From: Cydia pomonella
Lineage: Eukaryota; Arthropoda; Insecta; Lepidoptera; Tortricidae
Reading direction: 5' to 3'
Length of the DNA: 64,000 nt
Assembly: GCF_033807575.1 (NCBI RefSeq)
Contig: NC_084729.1
Span: forward strand, 2,666,001-2,730,000
The notes below the pieces were generated by a model. It saw only the letters and a list, made by a program, of their open reading frames with translations. It was not told the DNA's origin and did no database searches. Shown here piece by piece: positions 34,501 through 43,049 of this stretch (the stretch's first letter is position 1; each line of letters begins with the position of its first letter). The position numbers and the translations under genes were made by a program.

Positions 34501-37500
34501 CATTGCCGCATTTGATCGATCGATTCGTTGCTCCTACTTAGCCGGCAATAGGGAAAATTACGCGAAACTCTGCTTAGAGGGCGCCACTACCACAATCCAT
34601 CACAATCTGAGGGTTTTTTTTTTATGATACAGGAGGCAAACGAGCAGACGGATCACATCAGGCTGACGCAACTAGGAACAAAATAAGTTTTGTATGGAAC
34701 TTGTTTCGCAAATCTTTGCCAACGAAGAAAAATAAAACGTCAGTGCTATTTAATCTGTCAAGTTTACATCAAGTCAACTGTCAGCCTAATTGTTTTGTTT
34801 GTTATGAAGCCTTCAATGTTTTGTTCGGGTATTTCGTGCAATTTCTTTATTATTTAGTGAAAATATAGAAAATAGTGAACCGTGATCAGAGTAAAGAGCG
34901 ACTTTGTTACAATGCCACCGAGAAAACGGTTTACTAAGTGTGAAATATGTGGCAAGCGAGCCACTCGAGAAAATCACGAAAAGGAATTTTATGGCGAAAT
35001 TTCCCTTGGATAAAGACCGGTACGTATTGCTTTAGATACTTTTGACCTTATTTTGGTGCAGCAGGCTTTAAACACATCCAAAATATGATATTTTATATTA
35101 TTTTTAGCTGTGAACTAGAACTATCTACTACTAAAACTATCGATAATTGTGTTTATTTGTATATCAGTGTAAGTAATTAAATAAAATATGTGAAATTTCC
35201 TGAGAACTTCATGCAATATGACACAAAATTAATTCGTCGAAGATTTTCAATGGAAAATGATCTATCATCTATGCATTAATGGTCATTATTTGATATATAT
35301 TTTTTAATCTAGTAATTATTTAATATATTAATTATAAGTAAATGAATCTCTTTTTTTGTGATCAATAAAAAATATTATACGACATTATTACACAAATTGA
35401 CTTAATCCCATAGGAAGCTCAATAAGACATGTGTTGTGGGTACTTAGACAACGATATATACATATAAATACATAGAAAACACATGACTCAGGAACAAATA
35501 TGCATCACACAAATAAATGCCCGTACCAGGATTTGAACCTGGGACCATCGGCTTCATAGGCAGCGTTACTGTCCAGTAGGCCAGACCGGTTCACATGATT
35601 AACAGACATATAAATACATAAAAAGTTAGAGCATTGATAAAGGGTTGTTGATAACTGGATGCCGAAAAACATGATTTATAGATGCATATTAGCGCTAAAT
35701 AAACAGTTGATCATCTCATTAGCAAATACTTGGAATATAAACTGTAGATAAAGTCATGTTTGTCCAAGGTATGTTAACTGTATGTTTTCAGATGCAGGCA
35801 GTGGGTGAAACTTGTTGGGAACGAAGACCTGACGATACATCTTCCCATAGAAAAGTTACATTTATTGAAACATGTATGTGCAGAACATTTTGAAAATAAA
35901 GCTTTAAATAAAACAACACGACTTAAAAACTGTATTAAAATAATTCGGGTCCACATTAAGCCCGACCAGATATTAGTCCACTCAAAGAACTACCCACTAT
36001 ATAACATCCAACTTAAATGTGGACTCGATGCTAACCTGATTTCGAGTACAAAATTTGTAGACAGGAGCTTATGTTTCAACCCTCCCCATTTTATCGATAT
36101 CGATAAGAATCGCAAGCGTGTAGCGTACTACACTATTTAAATGGGTTATGTTGGTATTATGGTTCCTTGACAGTTCTTTGTCGTAGATTTTGGTAATGAT
36201 TTGCGAAACAACCTGATTCCACTCGCTAGTATGGAAGTCCCGTCTCTTAAAACGTAGTGATTATATGCTCTTTGGATCACATCATCATCACGGGTGTATC
36301 GCGAAACAAAAAAAAACGAAATTTCGTTATCTAACCTCCCTATCACTCTTGCATATTCGAGCGACAAAGAGATAAATGAGATAGAGATAGTTGTAAACAA
36401 ACCGCCTTGATGCATCAATGTCATATTTTCTATCTGTAAAAACTTGTCAAAAATCAGTTTAAGGCACAGTATATATAAGTTACTCTATGGTTAAATAAAG
36501 GTGCTAGTGCTGCACTCTGGCGACAGAACATTGCATATAATACTCCCTATTATCCAAAATCGCATGCCATGTGTTGCAACGTTTGTAGAGGCCTTAAAAA
36601 AATACCTTTCGCCATAACCAATCGTTACCTTCAGACTTCTGCTCAGCCTTGCTCTTGTGCTGAGATGAAGACTTTATCAGCGAGGATCCGCCGTTGGAAG
36701 TATCTCCGCTGGACTTTGCTGTAGGCAAAACATATATATTGTTATAAAATAATTACTAAATCTAGATATATGCGCCGCATCTGTCAATTTGCTTCATAGA
36801 CCAGGATCTTTAGAAGAGTTTCGTACGCATAATTGTTAAATCGGTCTAACTATAATATATTTCAAACTTATTACTGGACGACCTAGCTAAACCTCGGCCT
36901 ACACACACTACACAGGGTATTTATTTAGTCACCTGCAAGATTGTTTTTTTTTTTGGCGCGAAAAAAAATAATCTATGCGACAGATTGTTCAAGTCGGCCA
37001 ATCCTCCATAGGAAGGCCAAATAATTTTCTCGCAAACAGCATTGAAACTCTAGGTCCACGGGGTTCCAGCGCGTACAAGTTTTTTGCGGAGATCGCGAAG
37101 TAACTGGTTGACGTAATGTTGACAGAAGGGCTGGCTGCTTCGTCGCACAACGTACAGCATTGCGATACAACGAGGAAATGCCGCCTGCATCCTTGGTAAT
37201 GCTTCAAGGGCCTATTTTAGATTTAACTTAAGAGTAATCCTCTGTATACATATATCCATTATGTATATTGTTATTGTAAATAAAATATTAACTCATCAAA
37301 TAGAATTAATTTAAACTTACTTTCAGAAGACGAGGACGATTCTTCGCTCGATGAACTTTTGAAGGAGGATGATGAAGAGGATTGGGTAATGGCTGATGGA
37401 GTAGAATGTTTTTAAATAATGATTAATAACACTTTTTTCAACAATATACTACATACAAAGAACACAGAGGGACCGTAAAGTCGGGTTATATTTGCCCTGG

Positions 37501-40500
37501 AAGGTAACTTCAGAAGACGAGGACGATTCTTCGCTCGATGAACTTTTGAAGGAGGATGATGAAGAGGATTGGGTAATGGCTGATGGAGTAGAATGTTTTT
37601 AAATAATGATTAATAACACTTTTTTCAACAATATACTACATACAAAGAACACAGAGGGACCGTAAAGTCGGGTTATATTTGCCCTGGAAGGTAACTTTGG
37701 CCAATTGGACTAATTTTGGTGCTGGTTTGAACGCTTTATTTCATAAACACAAATATCACTCAAACGCCAAGCTCCCGGGCGCAAGGGCAAATGTAATCTT
37801 TACTCGAAAGTGTGAAGGTTACTTTGACAGCGTCCGCCATGACACCTATAGTTGTCCTTGGCGCTGTGGGCACGACTAGTAACGACTTTAGGTGTTCTTG
37901 GAGTTCAAAGGGTTAATTGTTGCATTGAAATGATATCATAATTTTATCATATAGTTAGTTTTATTTGTCCATTAACATTTTTATTAGATGTTACTGTATG
38001 TGCTACTCAAGTGGGGCCAAAGTTACCCTTTGTTGGGTCAATGTCACTCGACCTTACGGTATTAAGGTATTTTGCTGGTCCTTTTCATTAAGAGCTAATG
38101 TAATCAATACTTGGAAATGAATTTAGGCTTAGTACAGGTATTGAATTACATTTTAAATTTGGTATCATGTCTAATCGATAATAATTATAAAATGCAGTAC
38201 TTTTATCAAATTAAGACTGTATTTTAAAAAACAGCGGATTTTTATTTAAGCGCACAAAAACCGAACTAATAAAGAATTTTATTAGTGTTCTGTTATATAG
38301 TCTGAACTATGTAGTAGGTATCTTATGTAATCTTGGAAAAAAGTGCCTTATGTTGTGTGATAGCCAGAGATCGGACAAATTTGCGTCATTGCTCGCAATA
38401 ATGTGGACATGACTCCAAAATTAATCAAATATGTAATCATTTAATTAATTTCTTACTTGACTTAAATTTTAATTCTTAGTCTATAAATACAAAAGTTTGT
38501 TAAAGTATAGATTTATTAAAGAAAATAATCAGTATTTTTTCCAAATTTTCTGCAGTTAGTCTTTTTACATCAAAAAGATACTTAAGTGCTGAAAAACTCC
38601 GCTCGCACTCCACTGATGGTAATGGGGCAAACTTAAGTAGTTTTATAGGAATATTATTATTCCAGTATAATTCAGAGTTTATTTTCTGTTCTTTGTTTAG
38701 TTTATCCCGATTTTGAGGTTATCGCCCACAACTTTTGTATTTATTGACTAGGAATTAAAATTTAAGTCAAGTAAGAAATTAATTAAATGATTATATATTT
38801 GATTAATTTTGGACTCATGTCCACATTATTGCGCGCAATGACGCAAATTTGTCCGATCTCTGGTGATAGCCAAACATCGATCAAATGAATTGACACCTCA
38901 AAGCAAAGTATACTATAGAGTTGACAGAACATGCAAAGCGACGAAATTAAAAACAAGTTTTTACATTCCTGACAACATATCGAAAACAACCTACGTAATT
39001 CAGTCGGGTTCATTGTTGCCCACCGAGCACCGGTGGGTAACAAGTTAAGAACAATACGTCTTGCGTTGGACCAAGCTAAGTTGGCAGCGATTTTGATAGC
39101 CCAGACTGTGCAAGTGTTATTTAAACGTCATAATTTCATAAAAGATTGACGTTTAAAATAGCACTTGCACAGTCAGTGGGTCAGCGTATCTCTTCTACTT
39201 CTACTGAAAGTTCCATAAGATCATCTCGTTCGGTCATCTCCACACCTCCCCCCCCCGCCCTTGTCGCCTCTATAGTATTGTTGCCCTGAGAATTCAGCCC
39301 CAAGTAAATGTGCCGAAAATAGGGTGCATATTATTACTTTTACTTTACGTGACGTAAAACTAAGGCGGTATTTTTTGACACGATGTTTGGCGACAAAATG
39401 GTGGCGGCTATCGACATAAAAGCGACATGATAGAGCATCACTAACACCTCTCAATAGTGGTAACGGCTATATCGTATCATTATCACGCGATAATATCGAC
39501 AGTTACTTCGTGTCATCCACGATGACGCGCAGATTTGTCAAATGTAACCTTTAAAAACATGATATTACGACTCACGGCACGCGTCTTCGTGAATGACACG
39601 ATCTATATATGTATAATGTGTAGGTATGTCTGTGTGATATGACTATATGAGTAGTGAATGTTACGTAAATAAATGTATAGATTAATGGCACATTTAAGAA
39701 AAAAATTGGAGTATTTTTGATATTTCACCGACACCTGTAAAAGTTGAATCTCCTATTCGTCCTTTATGTTTTCAATGTATTTAATGAAAGAATCTGCAAT
39801 TGGTTTCAATATTATTAACAAAAAAAAAACTATGTTTTTTTTGGTGCAGTCATGGGATGTATGGCGCCATTAATTGTAAAACAAAAGAAAATCAGTGAAA
39901 TATCAAACTTAAGTAGCTCTTATGGCTCGTGTCTATGGTAAAATGTTACCAAGCTTAGAATAAATTTGAAAATGGAAAAATCCAGAGGCCGTGAGTTCAA
40001 GTCTCAGCCAAGGCAGTAATTTTTCCATTTTAAAATTATTCTAAGCTTAATAGCATCGTTCGCAGACGTTTCTGTTAGTTAAATAACTTAATAGTTTAAA
40101 AAACACTAGATAAACACGCTTTTAAAAATGCTCGAGAAGTGCAAACACGACTATGATACGATATTCTATCATGGAATGTCCACAATGCCCTATCTTCCGG
40201 CTTCATCATCAGACCTAGACACCTAATCGTGGTCAAAGTTCATTACAAGACTTTTCTAACAAATCCAAACACAGCTATGATACGATGTTCCATCATGAAG
40301 TTCCAGTTCATATCTTCCGGCTCCATCATCAGATCAGTTTGACAGTACCATATTATTGTATTGTCATCAGAACTACATACAGCTGCCAATTGTTATGACG
40401 CTACGATCCTTGGAAGATGGTTAAATTAGTTACCTTAGATTCCATTACATAGTTAGTTACATACAGGTCGACCTAATAAAAGCGTGTTAAAAATAATTTA

Positions 40501-41589
40501 AAATGTTACCAATGGTTAAAACCTGATGATAAATACTTATTTTATTTCATTTTTATCATATTTCTGTCGCGCGTTCTTATCATATGTATCGATGGTAAAA
40601 GGTATCGTGTCGTGCTAGGTGTGCTTTGTGGTTTGGACGGGTAAAGGGTTAGTTAACCCATTATCGACTTACCGGATTCGTCATCCCATTTGTCTTTCGG
40701 TGCCGCTTGTACACTCAGGATCTGTAACAACATATTAACAGGATATAAAAGTAGGCTTCATAATGTTTGTGACACCTATTCTTTGACTATAAAGTATCTA
40801 TTTATTTTAATTAGCATACATATTACATTATAATAAATAAGGCTTAAATACATATTGAAAAATTTTAGGGTAGAAAGGGGGTTTCATTCAATCCATTTGT
40901 GGATGGGCGGCACCGTCTTCGAACTCAAGCCACCTGGCAGCGGACTTAAAGCGGTGGCTCGTGCCTCGAATGCACATGCTGGTGGCGCGTATAACGATAC
41001 AGGTCTCGTAGCCAACGTGCATATCGTTCACACTCCGTGGCGAACGAAACGCAACTGTCATAGTCGCACTAATATGGAAGAGTGATAGAGAGAGATAGTT
41101 ACGATACGCTACGGAGCGTGAACGATTGTACGTTGGCTACGCGGTCCGAAATAAAAATAAATTGAATTGAATTGAATACAACATTTATAGTAACATCATA
41201 TAGTGTTATGAAAAATACATAACTGCCAATTACACTTTATCAGGGCTGATATCAGACCCGATTTCGGGCCCGAGAAATAATATTTTCAAATCAAATTGCA
41301 AATCGTTTACAATATTTGAAATGTAAAAAAATGGTTCATATGCAAAAATATCAAACATTGAACAGTATTTTTTTCATTTCAAATATTGTCAACAATGTGC
41401 TGATATTCCGTGAAACGAAAACTATTATCACGCCCGAAATCGGGACTTATTTCGGGCCCGAAATCGAGTTATTTGGATGTAATTGGCGCTATAGCAACAT
41501 TAATAAATAATAAATACAACAGCCAGTGAGAAAAAGAGAGTACTTACACTGAGGGCACACACCAGTAGCCCAATAGAAAGCCAACGCAT
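16276..41589 (-). CDS. Secreted collagen-like repeat protein, silk/sericin-type (about 36 exons)
   Basis: Reconstructed from splice sites; I do not recognise a named orthologue. Exon 1 (41548-41589) gives MRWLSIGLLVCALS and exon 2 (40673-40721) gives ILSVQAAPKDKWDDES, together a signal peptide cut after Gln-Ala or nearby. Ser/Lys/Gln-rich exons follow (37321-37392, 36629-36718, 33939-34040, 33168-33266, 32266-32364, 31836-31934, 31202-31300, 30437-30535), then 29787-29846, 29243-29275, 28981-29061 and 27528-27605, then 22 Gly-Pro-Ala exons and a C-terminus ending IGVQF. Intron 1 is phase 0; every later junction is phase 1, so internal exons are multiples of three. Repeat-domain introns use acceptor TTTTCTCTAG and donor CAG/GTAGGC or CAG/GTACGC. 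The product is about 2,370 residues. Oddities: a frameshift in exon 17546-17951, an acceptor-less exon near 24476-24814 and a duplicated exon 3. The secreted structural (silk) role is inference from the signal peptide, composition and modular exons; a mucin, egg-coat or glue protein is an alternative. Confidence 0.85.
24021..25622 (-). repeat. 801-bp tandem duplication inside the collagen-like domain
   Basis: The segment 24021-24821 reappears at 24822-25622 with no difference that I could find, including private variants such as CTAGCTGTGCGCC and CCTGCTCCACCTGG. At the junction (about 24814-24822) an exon runs directly into intron sequence (GGCCCAGGCGCCATCGTTTG), so the first-copy exon has lost its acceptor. 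Intron read-through hits a stop quickly, so that exon is probably skipped. Confidence 0.85.
25673..25958. other. Intron sequence between collagen domain and exon 27528-27605
   Basis: It starts with acceptor TTTATTTAACAG on the minus strand. It holds paired motifs around TACTGTAAAA / TTTTACAGTA near 25850 and 25945, consistent with a decayed foldback element. No gene. Confidence 0.4.
25959..26230 (-). mobile_element. tRNA-derived SINE (family A), with target duplication
   Basis: The minus-strand head reads GACGACCGGTTTGGCCTAGT with B-box GGGTTCAAATCC, and the full body and tail are present. It is flanked by a perfect 10-base direct repeat AAAATACAAA (25949-25958 and 26231-26240). It lies in an intron of the collagen-like gene, same orientation. 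Confidence 0.88.
26566..27150. repeat. Dispersed repeat split by a retroelement tail
   Basis: The left part 26566-26690 and the right part 27060-27150 belong to the family at 2105-2470. The insert (about 26690-27060, +) is a non-LTR 3' end: frame 26715-26966 carries STADVIPDLEQSP, and it ends GGAGACTGCTTACCATCAGG ... TATAAAAAAAAC. Relatives of the insert lie at 32070-32190, 48236-48490, 48595-48905 and 52370-52735. Confidence 0.7.
27341..27463. mobile_element. MITE with GGGGCCCAT ends
   Basis: GGGGCCCATTTCTCGAACGG and ATTAGTCTAATATTATT on the left are mirrored by AATAATATTAGTCTAAT and CGAGAGATGGGCCCC on the right. There is no ORF. It lies just downstream, in the sense of the gene, of exon 27528-27605. 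Confidence 0.75.
28490..28740. repeat. Dispersed repeat, copy also at 53160-53470
   Basis: Shared landmarks are ACCAAAAAGTGTC, GCTACAATACCTAGA, CCGTCAATAACGCCTAGGTT and GGAACTATTATTTATAGCT. Non-coding. Confidence 0.7.
29370..29686 (-). CDS. Unrecognised open frame inside an intron
   Basis: On the minus strand a frame open from about 29686 runs through VELWKFKLTW, KKKRRSRRAYMDHVKGK, FGFYDVNPFKPNPIEQ and TGETYAGASYKTLDSS to a stop at 29370. The composition looks protein-like and unlike the neighbouring Ser-rich exons, but no family comes to mind and no phase-1 splice pair would fit it into the host gene (the only plausible acceptor leads at once to a stop). It may be an orphan retrocopy or chance. 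Confidence 0.25.
30545..30778. mobile_element. Foldback MITE with ACGCGATAAACGC arms
   Basis: TTGGTATACT and TTTACGCGATAAACGCAGCG on the left are mirrored by CGCTGCGTCTATCGCAAAAA and AGTATAC on the right. There is no real ORF. Confidence 0.65.
31335..31566. mobile_element. Palindromic MITE, about 230 bp
   Basis: AGTGATCGGAACTATCGGAG and ACAAAACTTGTTAAGCGGAC at the left are mirrored by GTCCGCTTGATAAGTTTTGT and ATAGTTCCGATCACT at the right. Intronic and non-coding. Confidence 0.75.
32070..32190 (-). mobile_element. Retroelement 3' end fragment
   Basis: The reverse complement matches the end of the 26690-27060 element (TAACTCCTCTGGAGTTGCAG, CCATCAGGCGGGCCGTATGC). No coding part remains. Confidence 0.7.
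32640..33110 (+). mobile_element. Non-LTR retrotransposon RNase H/C-terminal fragment
   Basis: The frame to 33046 encodes MLLARTGKLHTEHWLNQTG, VITGHGHGLFNKHLFTTG and the Cys/His cluster CRGCMETEEIASHVVLEC, typical of the C-terminus of R1/Jockey-group LINE ORF2. It is 5' truncated and inserted between two copies of the triplicated exon. Confidence 0.75.
33540..33900 (-). mobile_element. Retroelement remnant with APECDLFAG motif
   Basis: The minus-strand frame 33701-33892 includes ASAPECDLFAGRWSEVRDEL. The motif PECDLF recurs at 55559-55640 (minus) and 61035-61070 (plus, split by a hAT), marking a LINE family in C-terminal pieces only. Confidence 0.5.
34131..34911. other. Intronic repeat debris upstream of the THAP gene
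   Basis: The segment 34190-34270 resembles 54420-54500 and 58430-58490 (AATGCAACT ... GAACAATT/AAGAATGAAGAG). At 34620-34680 TTTATGATACAGGAGGCAAA is a LINE 3' tail also found at 51250. No gene. Confidence 0.4.
34912..36140 (+). pseudogene. Small THAP zinc-finger gene, apparently frameshifted
   Basis: THAP domains are Zn-binding DNA-recognition modules (C2CH). Exon 1 (34912-35019) starts MPPRKRFTKCEICGKRATR, giving the first Cys pair. It then needs a one-base shift near 34981-34990 (run GAAAAGGAATTTTA) to reach FMAKFPLDKDR, otherwise it stops at 35011. Donor CG/GTACGT joins acceptor TTTTCAG at 35791; exon 2 (35792-36140) continues CRQWVKLVGNEDL and supplies the second Cys and His in HVCAEHF. 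The tail (about 90 residues) ends VAYYTI. It lies antisense in an intron of the collagen-like gene. It is either a recent pseudogene, a transposon-derived fragment or an intact gene with a sequencing error. Confidence 0.6.
35370..35592 (-). mobile_element. Diverged tRNA-derived SINE (family A)
   Basis: The minus-strand head has GGTCTGGCCTACTGG and GGTTCAAATCC; the body is shortened. It lies in the intron of the THAP gene. Confidence 0.75.
36380..36560 (-). repeat. Dispersed repeat related to 52858-53040
   Basis: The reverse complement shares AGGGAGTATTATATGCAATG, CAGAGTGCAGCACTAGCACC and TTGATGCATCAAGGCGGTTT with the copy at 52858. Non-coding. Confidence 0.7.
36970..37290 (+). mobile_element. 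Retroelement 3' end (family also at 46425 and 60630)
   Basis: It contains CTCGCAAACAGCATTGAAAC, GATACAACGAGGAAATGCCG and TGCTTCAAGGGCCTATTTTA, ending in TAAATAAAATATT. The minus-strand copy at 46410-46700 keeps an open frame, whereas here the frame is shifted. Confidence 0.65.
37324..37691 (-). repeat. Perfect 184-bp tandem duplication of exon 3
   Basis: Copy 1 (37324-37507) and copy 2 (37508-37691) are identical. Exon 3 proper is 37321-37392, with donor GAAA/GTAAGT. The upstream copy (37508-37575) keeps its acceptor but reads GAA/GTTACC at the 3' side, a poor donor that would also shift the phase. It is therefore probably a dead exon, or an assembly artefact. Confidence 0.85.
37735..37920. 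repeat. Dispersed repeat (family of 2105-2470)
   Basis: AACACAAATATCACTCAAAC through GCGTCCGCCATGACACCTAT matches 2327-2470 closely. Confidence 0.7.
38365..38862 (-). mobile_element. hAT deletion derivative with perfect 8-bp target duplication
   Basis: The element starts CAGAGATCGGACAAATTTGC and ends with its inverse; the terminal repeats extend about 115 bases. GTGATAGC flanks it at 38357-38364 and 38863-38870. The minus-strand interior (about 38520-38720) still encodes the hAT dimerisation motif KFAPLPSVECERSFSALKYL. The rest of the transposase is gone. Confidence 0.88.
39065..39270. mobile_element. Truncated copy of the 6004 MITE plus a C-rich MITE end
   Basis: TTGGACCAAGCTAAGTTGGC and TTTTGATAGCCCAGACTGTG match the MITE at 6004-6163. 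From 39180 the sequence switches to the type seen at 14690-14800 (TCCATAAG ... CGTTCGGTCAT and a C run). Confidence 0.6.
39271..40672. other. Intronic repeats, no gene
   Basis: The stretch 39700-39960 is an inverted relative of 42640-42835 and 54000-54290 (ATTGGAGTATTTTTGATATT, TCACCGACA). At 39985-40030 a tRNA-like B-box (GAGTTCAAGTCTC) followed by CAGCCAAGGCAGTAATTTTT marks another element, with its flank AAGCTTAGAATAAATTTGAAAAT / ATTTTAAAATTATTCTAAGCTT inverted. The stretch 40140-40330 contains two copies of a block with ATGATACGAT(A/G)TTC and TCTTCCGGCT. No exon of the host gene was found here. Confidence 0.45.
40998..41150. repeat. Foldback repeat (family of 4015)
   Basis: TAGCCAACGTGCATATCGTT and CGGAGCGTGAACGATTGTAC arms flank a centre with AGTGATAGAGAGAGATAG. 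It lies in intron 1 of the collagen-like gene. Confidence 0.6.
41221..41500. mobile_element. Palindromic MITE inside a LINE tail
   Basis: The ends GCCAATTACA and TGTAATTGGC, with inner inverted GATTTCGGGCCCGA / TCGGGCCCGAAATC. It interrupts a LINE 3' tail whose uninterrupted form is at 47270-47340 (CATATAGTG ... CATAAC / AACAT ... ACAACAGCCA). Confidence 0.7.
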
Positions 41590-41617
41590 CTTGCAGTCTT
41601 TATCTTCCGAATATAAG

Positions 41618-41719
41618 ACTGAAGCCTAGGCGACTATGATTACCTCCTGAAAATCCGTGGCTTATATACTCCGAAAACCAGCATGAGCAAACAGTGTGAA
41701 CTGCGGAGGGTAATAAATA
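41618..41719 (-). promoter_or_regulatory. TATA promoter of the collagen-like gene
   Basis: TATATAAG lies at 41661-41668 on the minus strand. An A at 41637 sits 31 bases downstream in an initiator-like context, which would give a 5' UTR of about 48 bases; a second candidate TCAGT initiator is at 41618-41622. Upstream, TGTTTGC (41687-41693) and TTATTTATT (41712-41720) resemble forkhead sites, and forkhead (SGF-1) is a known silk-gland activator. The sites are seen; their use is inferred. Confidence 0.6.
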
Positions 41720-41899
41720 ATTTCGGCTGTCAACTGTTCAAATTTTCATTGTTCTTGGTTATAGGTATAGTAATGTTATTGATAATGGGAAAACAAATAT
41801 ACTGAATATGCTCGTGACTCCTTACCTCCGTCCGATATACCGCACCACGCATACATATGTGCAAGTTTCCAAAAAGTTGTCGGAAATATCAGGAATATC

Positions 41900-42245
41900 T
41901 ATAGACTGCAGAGCTTAGAACACCGTAGAAAGTTAGCCTGTTTATAGGTATTCCTGGATATATTTCGGGGAGTGTGCGATGGGATTACATAATCTAATCT
42001 CCTCATCTCTGTTCTGCTCCCGTGGGACTAGACGCGAATTTGTGTTTCACCCTTACGTCGTTAATCTGCCGCTGATTCGCACTAAACGCTACGCATCCAG
42101 CTTCATCATGCGAACGGCTAAGGAGTGGAATTCACTTCCTGCAAATCAATTCCCAGTCCCCTATAACTTGGATCTTTTTAAATCGAGAGTGAATAGACTC
42201 TTTTAGGTAAGCATGTTCCATCCTAGACTGCATCGGCACTTTCCA
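41900..42245 (+). mobile_element. Non-LTR retrotransposon C-terminal tail
   Basis: The frame to 42206 encodes FHPYVVNLPLIRTKR, MRTAKEWNSLP and YNLDLFKSRVNRLF, the stereotyped end of lepidopteran LINE ORF2. The 3' UTR CATCAGGTGAGATTGTG follows. It lies upstream of the collagen-like gene promoter. Confidence 0.75.
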
Positions 42246-43049
42246 TCAGGTGAGATTGTGGAACTGCTTACCTACCTTACAAAAGGAAATTAAGGAAATT
42301 TTCAATTTGGGAACGGAAAATTTCGTTACCCACAAAATCGAAAATATGAGAACATTACGAAAATTTTCAATGCAGAAAATTATGGAAACAACAACAAATT
42401 CCCAATTACGGAAACATCACAGCTTCGAAAATGCGTGCTTTCAAGATTTCTAACAATTCTAACTAACAAACTTATATAGTAAAAGGGCAAGTTAAATAAA
42501 TGCTTGTAATAAGTTTTTGGCAAAAAATTCATTTTTGGTACAAGCTTTTATCGCTGACTGTACTTTTTTTCCACAGGCAACTTGTTAGAGACAATTCTAA
42601 CCCCAAACACATTGGTTTGCCTTGTTTTAATACAGAGTTCCTGGAGCAAAAAAAACATTGTTTTAATTGGTTAATAATATTGAAACCAATTGCATTAGCT
42701 TTCATTAAATACATAGAAAACATAAAGGACGAATTGGACATTCAACTTTGAAAGCATAAAGCGGTAGAAATATTACAGATGTCGGTGAAATATTAAAAAT
42801 ACTCCAAATTTTCTCTTAAATGTCCCATGATTGGTGCCGTTAACATATTTCGTTTGATTTATAAACTGCAGCTATAATTATAAACTAATTATAGGACAGG
42901 ACCTCGTCATATGTGCAAAGTTTCATTACAATCCAACAGCACGTAATTTTGAAATGAGAACGAAACTCCCTCCGTTGAGGTGAAATTCAGCCGAGCTTGC
43001 TGGGGGCTCTTAATCAAACATTATCATGCTAAATAATAGCTTAGCTATC
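42246..43049. other. Intergenic repeats, no gene
   Basis: The segment 42250-42480 is rich in GAAAATT motifs. The segment 42640-42835 is a block shared with 54080-54270 (TTTCATTAAATACATAGAAA, AGCGGTAGAAAT). I see no gene. Confidence 0.4.

Larger units (their letters stand above)
27528..37392 (-). other. Ser-rich, 33-residue-module part of the collagen-like gene
   Basis: Six consecutive exons are 99 or 102 bases (33-34 codons). Three of them (33939-34040, 33168-33266, 32266-32364) encode near-identical blocks: EQSSSLLKRGNGESIVSKK then SSKSAKQAQQES. The other three share the pattern of a mid-module Asp-Gly or Gly-Glu turn followed by a Lys/Ser/Gln-rich half. Later exons become acidic (29787-29846), very short (29243-29275, 11 codons) and then hydrophobic/acidic (28981-29061, EEYDIITEEEDGIVVMKLVP). 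Exon 27528-27605 (RSRSSSSEESSKTSRHR) leads straight into the Gly-Pro-Ala domain. Composition and module length recall sericin-like silk glues; that is a comparison, not a homology claim. Confidence 0.8.

Noticed and set aside
37508..37575. Second copy of exon 3 as a functional exon
   Set aside because: The donor is GTTACC and would end in the wrong phase, breaking the uniform phase-1 series.
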